A stretch of 64,000 bases of DNA from JAFAFN01 sp963707555 (lineage in GTDB: Bacteria > Actinomycetota > Acidimicrobiia > Acidimicrobiales > Microtrichaceae). The translations under genes and the position numbers were made by a program. Below the pieces are notes generated by a model. It searched no databases. It had not been told where the DNA came from and saw only the letters and a program-made list of their open reading frames with translations. Location: NCBI GenBank assembly GCA_963707555.1, contig CAVPQM010000009.1, positions 124,001-188,000 on the forward strand, read 5' to 3'. Shown in pieces: positions 8,454 through 18,574 of this stretch; positions within the stretch are counted from its first letter, which is position 1, and every line of letters starts with the position of its first letter.

Positions 8454-9929
8454 TCAGAACACCCCTCGTTCCTGCGCGTCGTTCTTCGCGTCGAGGAACT
8501 CGTTGTAGGAGTCGGTGAAGAGTGCGTGGGCGGGTCGTTCGAGGTCAGCACGTAGTAGCGCCAGTCGCCCTCGGCCGGTTCGATCGCCGCCTCCAGGACG
8601 CCGCGCCGATGAGCGAGATCGGCGTGGGCGGCAGGCCCTTGACCTTCCGGGTGTTGTACGGCGTCTCCGCCTCGAGGTCGCCCTTGGTGAGCTCCCCGTG
8701 GAACGGCCGAGGCCGTACAGGATCGATGCATCGATGCCGAGGGTCTCGTCCGCCTCGAGGCGGTTCGAGATGACGCGGGAGATCTTCCCCCGCTCCTCGG
8801 GCGGAGCCCCGGTCTCCTTCTCGATCAGCGACGCGATCGTGATGAGCTCGTAGGCGGTGCGACCCTGCAAGGCCTCGGCCTTGTCGTAGCCGAGCTCGTC
8901 GAGCACGTCCTCCATCTTCGAGGCCAGGGTCTGCAGGATCAACTGGGGGGTGGCGTCCTTCTCGAACTGGTAGGTGTCGGGGAAGAGGAGACCCTCCCAG
9001 CTGCTCACGTCGGCGGGCTTGTACTTCGAGGTGACCGCACCGGAGTCGAGGGTCTCCTGGAGCTGGTCGGCGGTGACGGTTGGCATCTGCTCGGCGATCT
9101 GGACGAAGGCGTCGGCGAGGCGGCGTCCGTCGGTGATCCGGACGACGGCCGGCTCACGGGCATGGGTCCTCCGTCGAGCACCTCGATCGCGTCGTCGAAC
9201 CTGGAGTTGTCGGAACTCGACGTACTCGCCGGCGTTCCAGCGCCACCGTCGCCCTCCAGCTCGGGTGTAGCTGAACCTCCGGACGCCGGCGATGACGCCG
9301 TCATCCTCGAGGTGGTCGAGATGCCAGACGGTCGTCGTCCCGTCGGGATGGTGACCCTCGATCTCCACGCTGGGGTCCGGGGGGGTCGATCTGGCGGGTC
9401 ACCCACATCACCATCGCCGCGGCCATGATGGCGATCACCAGCACCGCGAGGCCACCATCCGGAGCAGGCGGCGTCCGCTTGGCGCGCTGACGGCGGCACG
9501 ACGTCCTCGTCCTCGGGTGACTCCGAGGTCGACGCGGGGTCGCCCTCTTCGGCGGTCGTCCCGGCGGTCGGTTGCCGTCCGTCCGCAGGTCGATCCTGTG
9601 GCGGCCTTTGCTGCTTCGGTCGATTCCTGTGGCGGCCTCTGCTGCTTCGGGCGATCCTGCGCCGGTCGCTGCTGCGCCAGGTCGCTGCTGCTGCGGCTGC
9701 TTCGCCCGGCCCTGGGGCGGTCGATACCTGTGGCGGCCTCTGCTGCTTCGGGCGATCCTGCGCCGGTCGCTGCGGGGTCACGGGGCGCGACGTCTGGGGT
9801 CGGGCTGGATGCAGCCCGGACCTGGTCGGGTCAGGCGCCTGCACGTCCTCCGCTGCAGGCGGGGTCGCCGGAGCTCGGGTCCTGCGGAACGACCGCTCCG
9901 CCGCGTCGCTGACGCACGACCGGCTTCAC
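8454..9929 (-). CDS. mltG: MltG endolytic murein transglycosylase, several frame breaks
   Basis: A membrane-anchored lytic transglycosylase (YceG family) that cleaves nascent peptidoglycan strands. The best start is GTG at 9929 (VKPVVRQRRGG). It is followed by a Gln/Pro-rich cytoplasmic region with PKQQRPPQ repeats, one hydrophobic helix around 9400-9450 (VLVIAIMAAAMVMWV) and the catalytic region. The latter has ITDGRRLADAFVQIA, EGLLFPDTYQ and the hallmark ASLIEKETGAPPEERGKIS with the catalytic Glu. The C-terminal third (about 8500-8720) is again shifted, then EFLDAKNDAQERGVF ends the protein. The ruvX-mltG-aroE order is typical of Actinobacteria. The frame breaks match those in neighbouring essential genes. 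Confidence 0.88.
9595..9773. repeat. Dispersed repeats in the mltG cytoplasmic tail
   Basis: A 47-bp perfect repeat occurs at 9626-9672 and 9727-9773, with a shorter third copy from 9595. On the minus strand the core reads PKQQRPPQ. The copies sit in different frames as given, which would be odd for a real coding repeat and again points to indels between them. Confidence 0.8.
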
Positions 9930-9957
9930 GGTCGTCGAGTCGACTCGGGCGGGTGAT

Positions 9958-10409
9958 TCAGGGTCCTTCGGTCGGGCATCGGGCGGCCCTCTCCGCCCGG
10001 TGGTCCAGCCAGGCCTGCAGCATCACCGCGGCGGCGACCTTGTCGACCACCCGGCGCCGGGCTCCGGCGCCCAGGTTCATCGCATCGAGCGAGCCGGTCG
10101 GCGGTGACCGTGGTGAGGCGCTCATCGTAGGTCTCGACCGGCACCGGGAGGGTGGCACCGAGCTCGCGGCCTCCAGCAGGGCGCGCTTCGGCCGCCGGCC
10201 CCGCGAGCCGTCGAGCGAGCAGCGGCAGGCCGACCACGACGACCTCGGCCTCGGCCTCGGCCACGATCGCAGCGATCGCGGCGGTGGTCCCGGGCCACGT
10301 CGCCGCTGCGCTGGACGACCTCGTAGGGCGTGGCCAGCGGTGCCCGCGGAGTCGCGACAGCGCCACGCCGATCCGCTTCGAGCCCGAGGTCGAGGCCGAG
10401 CACCCGCAC
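9958..10409 (-). CDS. ruvX: Holliday junction resolvase-like protein RuvX (YqgF)
   Basis: An RNase H-fold nuclease of the YqgF/RuvX family, implicated in pre-16S rRNA 5' maturation and DNA repair. The pieces are VLGLDLG followed by SKRIGVAL (first catalytic Asp), VVVGLPL, PVETYDERLTT (catalytic Glu) and VVDKVAAAVMLQAWLD (last Asp), ending in CPTEGP at 9958. The span gives about 150 aa, normal for the family. At least four indels separate these pieces (near 10080, 10170-10200 and 10300-10390). The start is most likely GTG at 10409, right at the end of alaS. Confidence 0.87.
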
Positions 10410-13056
10410 TCGGAGGCTCGAGCCGGCCGCGGCGCGGACCAGGTCGAGCGCCTCGTCGAGCCCTCGGGGTCCTTGCCGCCGGCCACGGCGAGGTCGGCGC
10501 CCTTGCCGCCGCCGCCGCCGACCGTACGGCGCGGCGTCGGCGATGAGCTCGCCGGCGTCGAGGCCGCTGTCGGGGTCGACGGCCGCGACGAGGGCGACGC
10601 CCCCGCCGCCCGGCGCGCGCCGAGCACGACGGCCGCGGATGCCCGGGCGGTCGCGGACGGCGACGGCGAGGTCGCGCAGGTCGTCGCGCGGTCGGCCGTC
10701 GACCCGGGCGACGACGACGCCGTCGACCGCGCGTCGGCCGCGAGGTCGCCGGCCTGGCCGCCGGCGCAGCCTGGCGCGCGCAGCGCCTTCGACCTCGTCG
10801 CGCAGCGCCTTGAGCTCGGCCAGCCGCTTGCTCGATGCCGTCGACGCAGCTCGTCGGTCGGCGACGCCGAGCGCGACGGCCGCGGCCGCGTCGAGCGTGC
10901 GCCTCCTCGGCGCGGAGCCGGTCGATCGGACCGAAGCCGGTGACCGCCTCGATGCGGCGCAGGTTCGAGCCGATCGACCCCTCGCGACACGATCTTCACC
11001 GGGCCGATGTCGCCGAGCGCGCGCACGTGGGTGCCGCCGCACAGCTCGATCGAGTGCGCGCCCGGCCTCGAGCACCCGCACGATGTCGCCGTACTTGTCG
11101 CCGAAGAAGGCGATGGCGCCGAGCTGCTCGGCCTCGTCCTTGGTGGTCTCGTAGTGGCGGACCGGCTCGTTGCGAGGATCTCGTCGTTGACGAGGTCCTC
11201 GATCGCGCGGATCTCGTCGGCGGTGACGGCGCTCGTAGTGGCTGAAGTCGAACCGCAGGCGGTCGGGCGCGACGAGCGAGCCCTGCTGCTTCACGTGGTC
11301 GCCGAGCACCTCGCGCAGCGCCCAGTGCAGGAGGTGGGTGCCGGTGTGGTTGCGGCGGATGGCGTCGCGCCGGTCGACGTCGATGGCGGCGGTGGCCTCC
11401 TGGCCGGCCTCGGCGATCGCGCCGTCGACGATCCGCGACGACGTGGCGGTGCAGCCCGGGCAGCGCGTAGGTGGTGTCGAGCACCTCGGCCCGTGCCGGT
11501 GTCGGTGCGTGATCGTGCCGGTGTCGCCGACCTGGCCGCCGGACTCGGCGTAGAACGGCGTGCGGTCGAGGACGATCGACGCTCGCCGTCGTCGCCGGCA
11601 CGACGCGCGAGCACGGTGGCCTTCGACTCGTACTCCTCGCGGCCGACGAACTCGGTCGGCGCCGTGCTCGTCGAGCACGCGCTGGAAGTCGTCGAGCGTC
11701 GTCGCCGGCCGCGACGCCGGCTGCTCTTGCCCGCGCCTCGGGCCCGCTGGCGCTGCTCGGCCATCGCGCCGCTCGAAGCCGTCCTCGTCGACGTCGACGC
11801 CGCGCTCGCTCGGCGATCTCCGGGGTGACCTCGAGCGGGAAGCCGTAGGTGTCGTGCAGCTGGAAGGCGACGTCGCCGGCGAGCGTCGCCGCCGTCGAGC
11901 GGCGTCGAGCTCGGCGTCGAGGAGCGTCGAGCCCCGGTGCGAGCGTCCGGCGGAACTGCTCCTCCTCGCGGCCGATCGATGCCGACGATGCAGTCGTGCG
12001 CTGGTCGACGAGGTCGGGGTAGGCCTCGCCCATGACCTCGACGCTGCGCTCGACCATCGGCGGCGTGACCAGGTCGCTCGACGCCGAGCAGGTAGGCGAA
12101 GCGGACGGCCCGGCGGATGATGCGGCGCAGCACGTAGCCGCGGTCCTCGTTGGACGGGATCACGCCGTCGCTGACCAGGAAGGTCATCGGTGCGGGCGTG
12201 GTCGGCCAGGAGCTCGCAGCGCGACGTCGGTCCGCTCGGCTCGTCGCCGAGGCGCTGCCCGGTGAGCGACTGCGCCTCGTCGACGAGCGGCGGCGAGCAC
12301 GTCGGTGTCGAACACCGACGGCGCTGCCGGCGAGCACGGCGAGGATGCGCTCGAGGCCGGCGCCGGTGTCGATGTTCTTGCGTCGGCAGGTCGGTCAGCT
12401 CGCCGTCGGGCCGCGGAAGTACTGCATGAACACGAGGTTCCAGATCTCGACGAAGCGCTCCTCGGCCGCCGGGTTCGCCGGACCGCCGTCGGGGCCGTAG
12501 CTCGGCGCCGTAGTCCCAGAAGATCTCCGAGCACGGGCCGCACGGACCGGTCGTCGCCCATCTCCCAGAAGTTGTCCTTGTCGAGGCGCTGGATGCGCTC
12601 CGCGGGGAACGCCGACCTCGTCGGCCCAGATCTCCTCGGCCTCGTCGTCGGTGACGTGGACGGTGACCCAGATGCGGTCGCCGTCGAGGCCGAGCACCTC
12701 GGTGACGAACTCCCAGGCCCACGGGATGGCCTCGGCCTTGAAGTAGTCGCCGAAGCTGAAGTTGCCGAGCATCTCGAAGAAGCTGAGGTGGCGGGGCGAG
12801 CGGCCGATGGCGTCGAGGTCGTTGTGCTTGCCGCCCGCCCGCACGCACTTCTGGACCGACGTGGCCCGGGGCGGCTCGAACGGCACCGGCTCCTCGCCGA
12901 GGAAGTACGGGACGAACGGCATCATCCCGGAGTTGGTGAACATCGGGGCCGTCGGGTGGTGCGGGATCAGGCCCGCCGACGGCACGACGGTGTGCTGGCG
13001 CGCTCGGCGAAGAACTCGGTCCAGGCGCGCCGGAGCTCCTGTGCGGTGGTGATCAC
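10410..13056 (-). CDS. alaS: Alanyl-tRNA synthetase, many frame breaks
   Basis: Charges tRNA-Ala and edits Ser/Gly-tRNA-Ala. GTG at 13056 gives VITTAQELRRAWTEFF. The class II catalytic core follows (APMFTNSGMMPFVPYFLG, CVRAGGKHNDLDAIG, FFEMLGNFSFGDYFK). In other frames come FLVSDGVIPSNEDRGYVLRR, the editing-domain zinc motif HTGTHLLHWALREVLGDH, and LCGGTHV with its Cys/His. A DHHA1-like C-terminal domain ends near 10410. The span of about 2650 bp fits the usual ~880 aa. More than 25 single-base shifts appear to be needed, the densest damage in the window. The stop is not resolvable, since its reading frame runs into ruvX. Since this is an essential gene with all motifs present, error is the likely cause. 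Confidence 0.92.
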
Positions 13057-13087
13057 GCGCCGGTGCTGGTGACATGGAGCCCCCAGG

Positions 13088-13466
13088 CTACCGGTGGACG
13101 GCTCGCCGACCACGCGTGTTCGGCGGCGTCGGCGCGTGGATCAGGTGCGGTGACGACCCGGCGGGGTCGACGGCCACGTGGACGTCATCGGACGGGTCGC
13201 CCCGCCGGCGCGGTGTCGCCGGTCGGCGGCGTCGCCGCGGCCGTAGTGGTCGCGCAGCTCGGCTCACGCTCGCGCATGGCGCCGCGCCCGTCGGCCACGG
13301 CGTCGACGACCGACCGGCCGACCGCCTTGGCCTTGATGGCCCGCGGTCGACGACCAGTGCGTCGGGCTGCGAGCGCGTCGAGCTGTCCGCGCACCTTGCG
13401 CTCGGCCCAGACCGTGCCGGACACGCCGGCGCCGGCGCCCACGCCCATCCAGAACACCCGTCGCAC
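13088..13466 (-). CDS. Small uncharacterised protein with N-terminal hydrophobic segment
   Basis: About 110-125 aa, start GTG at 13466 (VRRVFWMGVGAGAGV). A glycine-rich hydrophobic helix (residues 3-20) is followed by AERKVRGQLDAL, then a helical segment with AIKAKAVGRSVVDAV and DGRGAMRERE. I recognise the general type as a small conserved protein found beside alaS in Actinobacteria, but know no function. At least two indels (about 13270 and 13345) split it, so the end is uncertain (13088 or 13141). It lies between the larger membrane protein and alaS in the same direction. Confidence 0.5.
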
Positions 13467-13485
13467 GTGTGCCTCCGTCGTGATC

Positions 13486-13880
13486 GGCGTCCGCCGGTCG
13501 GCTCCGGCGTGCGGGCCGTCGTGCTCGCCGGCCGCTGAGTCGCTGCGCCACGCGCCAGGTGCCCGACGCGAGCGCCACACCCTTGATCACCGGCGTCGTG
13601 AGCGCGCGGTAGGCGGCCTCGGTCGCGGTGTCGAGCCGGTCGCCGACTTCGTTCGCCGCCTCGAGCAGGTCGTCGACCCGCTCGACCGTCGCCGACCGCG
13701 GCCGACGCGGCGTGCCGCAGCTCCTCGACCGCCGGTTCGACCGCCTCGGTGAAGCTCGACACTGCCTGGTCGAGCGCCGTCGCGGCCCGCAGCACCCGGG
13801 CGCAGAGCAGCGACAGCACCGCAGCGGCGGCCAGGCGCGAGCACCGCGCACGACGACGGCGAGGAGTCCAGCGCGTCCAT
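13486..13880 (-). CDS. DUF948-like membrane protein, frame broken
   Basis: About 130 aa. ATG at 13880 overlaps the rarA stop (TGATG). After joining frames it has one N-terminal membrane helix (LAVVV, then AAAAVLSLLCARVL), followed by an amphipathic, coiled-coil-like stretch (ALDQAVSSFTEAVEPAVEEL, DDLLEAANEVGDRLDTATEA) and ALTTPVIKGVALASGTW. This layout resembles DUF948 proteins. The function is unknown. At least two indels lie in 13690-13860, and the stop is not resolvable. The spacing suggests co-expression with rarA and alaS. Confidence 0.5.
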
Positions 13881-15254
13881 CAGCGACCATTGTCCTCCGC
13901 CGCGGGCGTCGAGGGTCGGTCTCGCCGCGGCGCTGCGCGCCAGCGCTCGGCCAGTCGGCCCTCGACGCCGTGCGTCGGACGGTCGTAGTACGTCGACGTC
14001 GAGCAGCTCGTCGGGCAGGTACTGCTGGTCGACCCAGCCCCCGGGGTCGTCGTGAGGGTACTCGTAGCCCTCGCCGTGGCCGAGCTTGGCGGCGCCCCGG
14101 TAGTGGGCGTCGCGCAGGTGGGCGGGCACCTCGCCGACGGGCCGGTCGCGCACGTCGCTCGCGGCGCCGCGCCAGACGCCAGCGGCGGTCGGTTCGACTT
14201 CGGCGCGGTGGCCAGGTGGACCGACGGCCTGGGCCAGGTTGAGCTGCGCCTCGGGCAGGCCGACGAACTCGACGGCCTGGGCCGCGGCGTCGGCGACGAG
14301 CAGCGCCATCGGGTCGGCCATGCCGACGTCCTCGCGAGGCCGAGGATCACCAGCCGGCGGGCGATGAACCGGGCGTCCTCGCCCGCCTCGAGCATGCGGG
14401 CCAGCCAGTAGAGGCCGGCGTCGGGGTCCGAGCCCCGGATGCTCTTGATGAAGGCGGAGATGACGTCGTAGTGGTCGTCGCGGCCGTAGCGCAGCGGCCC
14501 TGGTGCCGAGCGCGCGCCTCGGCGTCGGCCAGCGTGACGCACCGCTCCGCCGTCGGCCCGCTGCGCTCGGCGAGCGGCCAGCGCCACCTCGAGGCTGGTG
14601 AGCAGCGTGGCGGCCGTCGCCGTCGGCCCGGTCGACCAGGTGGTCGAGGGCGTCGTCGTCGGCGGTGGCGCCCTCGGCGCTCGAGGCCCCGCTCGAGCCA
14701 GCGTCCGTCGAGCGCCGTCGTGGTCGAGCGGCTCGAGCCGGAACAGCGTCGAGCGGCTGAGCAGCGGCGGGTTGACCTCGAAGTACGGGTTCTCGGTGGT
14801 GGCGCCGATCAGCACGAGCAGGCCGCTCTCGACCGACGGCAGCAGGGCGTCCTGCTGGGCCTTGTTGAACCGGTGGACCTCGTCGAGGAACAGGATCGTG
14901 CCCTGCCCGTGCTCGCCGAGGCGGTGCTCGGCCTCGGCGGTCACCTCGCGGACGTCCTTCACGCCGGCGGTCACCGCCGACAGCGGCTCGAACGCCTTGC
15001 GGTCGTGCCGGCGATGAGCCGGGCGAGCGTGGTCTTGCCGGTGCCGGGCGGCCCCCAGAGGATCACCGACGACAGCCGGTCGGCCTCGATCAGGGCCCGC
15101 AGCGGTCGGCCCGGGCCGAGCAGGTGGTCCTGGCCGACGACCTCGTCGAGCGTCGCGGGTCGCAGGCGGTCGGCCAGCGGCCCCTCGCGGCGAGTGTCTG
15201 CTCCGCGGCCGCACTGAACAGGTCGGAACCGGACTGGGGGGACCGCGGCGCCAT
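13880..15254 (-). CDS. rarA: Replication-associated recombination protein A (RarA/MgsA AAA+ ATPase)
   Basis: A clamp-loader-like AAA+ ATPase acting at stalled replication forks. ATG at 15254 gives MAPRSPQSGSDLF, a RarA-type beginning. The Walker A GPPGTGKTTLA is near 15030. Walker B ILFLDEVHRFNKAQQDALLP, sensor 1 LIGATTENPYFEVN and SRSTLF follow in frame. The C-terminal part has SAFIKSIRGSDPDAGLYWLA and EDARFIARRLVIL, then a shifted segment expected to read like GSEDVGMADPMALL. The span of about 458 aa is normal. Several indels occur (about 15010, 14500-14720, 14180-14340, 13930). It starts 2 bp after cinA, the place where recA often sits in Actinobacteria. Confidence 0.9.
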
Positions 15255-15256
15255 GG

Positions 15257-16588
15257 TCAACTCTCTCGTCGGTCGGGGTGGCCGCTGAGCCGGGTGCCGC
15301 CGTGGTCGAGCAGCTCCTGTCGCAGCAGCCCCAGCAGCGTGATCACGGTGAACTCTCTCACCTGTTGTCGCCGGCCCGGGAGGCGCAGCATGGTCGAGCG
15401 TACCGAACCGCCGCGGTCGGGGTCGCCCACGACGACGGCGAGGCAGACCGTGCCCGGCGGACTGCCCTCCTGCGGGTCCGGCCCGGCGACGCCGGTGACG
15501 GCGACGCCGACGTCGGCGCCGAGCACGCTCCGGGCGCCGATCGGCCATGCCGATCGGCGGCCTCCTCGGAGACGACCGGGCCCTCGGGCACGCCGAGCAG
15601 GTCGAACTTCACCTCGCGAGGCGTAGGACACGATCGCAGCCGCGGAACACGTCGCTGGCGCCCGGCGACGTCGGTGAGGCGGGAGCCGATCAGGCCGCCG
15701 GTGAGCGACTCGGCGACGGCCGAGGGTCAGGCCGCGCTCGCGCAGCAGGTCGAGCACGACGGCCTCCATGGTCTCGTCGTCGACGCCGAACACGAGGTCG
15801 CCGAGCATGCTCGCGGACGACGGCCTCCTCGGCCGTCGAGCACCGCGGCCAGCTCGCTCGCGGTCGGCGCGCCTTGGCGGTGATGCGCACCTTGAGGCCC
15901 TCGATGCCGCGGCGAGGAACGCGAGGGTCGGGTTGCCGACGGCGTCGAGCTCGTCGATGCGCGTCGGCGAGCAGCTCGGCCAGACCGGACTCGCTCTCGC
16001 CCCAGGTGCGCAGCGTGCGGCTGCCGATCGCGACGGTGATGCCGGCCCGCCGCTGCAGGTCGGGGAGGACGGTGCCCGGCGACCATCTCCTTCATCTCGT
16101 AGCGGCACGCCCGGCACGGCGTAGATGACCTTCGGTCGTCGAGCCGTCGGCTCGGTCACTCGACGGGCAGATCAGGCCCGGGGCGGTGCCCGGCTCTGCT
16201 CGATGATCGACGCGCCCACCGGGCATCTCGGCCTGGCGCAGGTTGTTCGTCGGGCATGCGCCGGCCGCGGCCGCGAGAACATCGCGATGATGCGCTCCTC
16301 CATGTCCTCGTCGAGCTCGAGGTCGACGCCCATCACCTCGGCGATCGCGTCGCGGGTGATGTCGTCCTGGGTCGGGCCGAGCCCGCCGCAGCAGATGACG
16401 GCGTCGCTGCGGCCGAGGGCCAGCTCGAGGGTCGACGACGATCCGGTCCGAGGTTGTCGCCGACCTTGGTCTGGAAGTGCGAGTCGATGCCCGGCGAGGG
16501 CGAGCTGCTCGCCGATCCACGACGAGTTCGTGTCGACGATCTGCCCGAGCAGCAGCTCGGTGCCGACGGCGACGACCTCGCAGCGCAT
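15257..16588 (-). CDS. cinA: CinA-family protein (competence/damage-inducible; NMN deamidase domain)
   Basis: ATG at 16588 gives MRCEVVAVGTELLLGQIVDT, the molybdopterin-binding-like N-terminal domain. It continues with CCGGLGPTQDDITRDAIAEV and an IYAVPGVP segment. The C-terminal CinA/PncC domain, which deamidates NMN to NaMN, shows LRERGLTLAVAESLTGG after correcting one G near 15720, and GVAVTGVAGPDPQEGSPPGT in frame. The span of 444 codons fits the family. Frame breaks lie at about 16440, 16250, 16080-15960, 15850-15810, 15720 and 15640-15550. pgsA-cinA is a common actinobacterial pair. Confidence 0.9.
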
Positions 16589-16647
16589 GGTCGGCACGCT
16601 ACTCGAGCGCGCAGCGGCCCGGTCGGCCGCCCCCGGGGCTCGGGTGC

Positions 16648-17182
16648 TCAGTCGCGGGCCATGGTCGACGTGGCCTGCGACCCCGCCACGACGTACTGCG
16701 CGGCGCTGATCCACGCCACGGCGACACCGAGCCACAGGAACGTGTCGGCGAGCCAGTGCAGGTCGGCGGTCCAGGGCCAGCACCACCCAGCCGACGGCGC
16801 CGACCTGCAGGAACGTCTTGACCTTCGCGACCTTCGAGGCCGGCACGGCGAGGCCGCGGCGACCCCAGTACGAGCGGAAGAGCCGAGATGACCGCCTCTC
16901 GCACGGCGATGAGCACGACGGGCAGCCACCAGAACCGGCCGCCGCAGCACCAGCGCCCACAGCGCGCCGAGCACGAGGACCTTGTCGGCCAGCGGGTCGA
17001 GGAAGGCCCCGGAGCGGGTCGTGCCCTGCCGGCGGGCCAGGTAGCCGTCGAGGCCGTCGGTGGTGGTGAGCACGAGCCACAGGGCGAACAGCGGCCAGCT
17101 CGACGTCCTGGCGGATGATCATGACGAACGCGACCGGCGCGAGCAGCAGCCGGACGACGGTGATGACGTTGGCTGGCGTCAC
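16648..17182 (-). CDS. pgsA: CDP-diacylglycerol-glycerol-3-phosphate 3-phosphatidyltransferase type
   Basis: An integral membrane enzyme of the CDP-alcohol phosphatidyltransferase family. GTG at 17182 (VTPANVITVVRLLLAP) overlaps the rimO stop (GTGA), which decides the start. The signature DG-x2-AR-x8-G-x3-D-x3-D is present as DGLDGYLARRQGTTRSGAFL continuing into DPLADK. Several membrane segments and KVAKVKTFLQVGAVGWVVLA follow. The span gives 178 aa, usual for PgsA. Indels lie near 17100, 16935, 16885 and 16770. The exact alcohol substrate cannot be told from sequence; glycerol-3-phosphate is inferred from length and context. Confidence 0.87.
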
Positions 17183-18525
17183 CAGCGCGGACGGCCCGAA
17201 CGAGGGCTGCGCCGGCTGCTCACGGTGTGCTCGCCGCTGGCGGCGCTCGGGCGCTGCGTCCAGGTCCGGGCCTTCGGCGCCGTGCACGACCACCCGGTGG
17301 AACTCGCCGACGGGCAGCGCCTCGGGCACGACGACGATGCCGTCGATCTCGGGCGCCTCGCGATGGCTGACGGGCGACGCCGGGCTCGTCGACGAGCACC
17401 GTGATCGTCGGTGCCGATCAGCTCGTCACGGCGCGCCGCGGTGATGTCGTCCTGCAGCTCGCGCAGCTCGGCGAGGCGCTCCTCGACGAGGCCGTCGGCG
17501 ACCTGGCCGTCGAGGTCGGCCGCGTAGGTGCCGTCTTCGGCGGAGTACGGCGAAGAAGCCGCACCAGTCGAGCTGCGCCGCCTCGACGAAGGCGAGCAGC
17601 TGGTCGTGGTCGTCCTCGGTCTCACCGGGGTAGCCGACGATGAAGTTCGAGCGGAACGCGGCCTCGGGCTCGCGCGCGCGGATGTCGCTCGATGCGCTCG
17701 AGGAACTTGTCGCCGTCGCCCCAGCGGCGCATGCGCCGCACGAGCGGCGCGCGACACGTGCTGCAGCGAGAGGTCGAAGTACGGGACACCGGTGCCCGCA
17801 GCCATGAGCTCGATCAGCGCGTCGGTGAGGTCGGACGGGTACAGGTAGAGCAGCCGGACCCAGTCGACCCGCTCGGCGACCGCCTCGCACCAGCGGCACG
17901 ATCGACTCGGTCGCCCACGCCCTGCGTCACGGCCGTAGGCGGCGAGGTCCTGGGCGACCAGCACGATCTCGCGCACCTGGAGCGACTCGACCTCGGCCAG
18001 GATCGAGTCGATCGGGCGGGAGCCGCTGCGGGCCCCGGAACGACGGGATGGCGCAGAACCCGCAGGCCTGGTCGCAGCCCTCGGCCACCTTCACGTACGC
18101 CCACGGATGCTCGGAGGGCGGCCGCGGCAGGTTGAGCAGGTCGAGCGCCGGGACGGACTCGTCGGTGGCGAACAACGTGCGCGACGCCGGCTTCGTGGTC
18201 AGGTTGACCGACACGTCCGAAGCCCGCCACCGCGTCGACCTCGGGCAGCGCCTCGGCCAGCTCGTCGCCGTAGCGCTCGGCCATGCAGCCGGTGACGACC
18301 AGCTCGGAGCCCTCGGCGCGGTGTTCGTCGAGCGCCAGGATCGTCTCGACGCACTCCTGGCGGGCCTCGTCGATGAAGGCGCACGTGTTGACGACGACCA
18401 GATCGGCGTCGTCGGGCGACTCGGCCGGCACCAGCCCGTCGGCCAGGAGGCGTGCCGGTCAGCTTGTCGGAGTCGACCTGGTTCTTGGGACAGCCGAGCG
18501 TCTCGACCCAGAAAGTGCGTGTCAC
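17179..18525 (-). CDS. rimO: Ribosomal protein S12 methylthiotransferase RimO
   Basis: A radical SAM enzyme that methylthiolates Asp of ribosomal protein S12. GTG at 18525 gives MTRTFWVETLGCPKNQVDSD; the N-terminal cluster Cys residues are in GCPKN, VVNTCAF and VVTGCMAERY. The radical SAM motif CxxxCxxC is in GCDQACGFCAIPSFRG. Later pieces are DWVRLLYLYPSDL, FDLSLQH, FRSNFIVGYPGETEDDH and FPYSAEDGTYAADL, ending in a TRAM domain. The GCPKN start and the motif order favour RimO over MiaB. Indels occur near 18455, 18218 (an extra T in CACGTCCGAAG), 18030, 17920, 17750, 17690, 17545, 17390 and 17240. Confidence 0.9.
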
Positions 18526-18574
18526 GGTCGGACCAGTCTAGGGCGGCCCCTCTCGGACGGCCCCGGCGGCGTGA

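Noticed and set aside
10410..13056. alaS as a pseudogene
   Set aside because: All catalytic and editing motifs are present at the right spacing, it is an essential gene, and the same type of break hits every neighbour.
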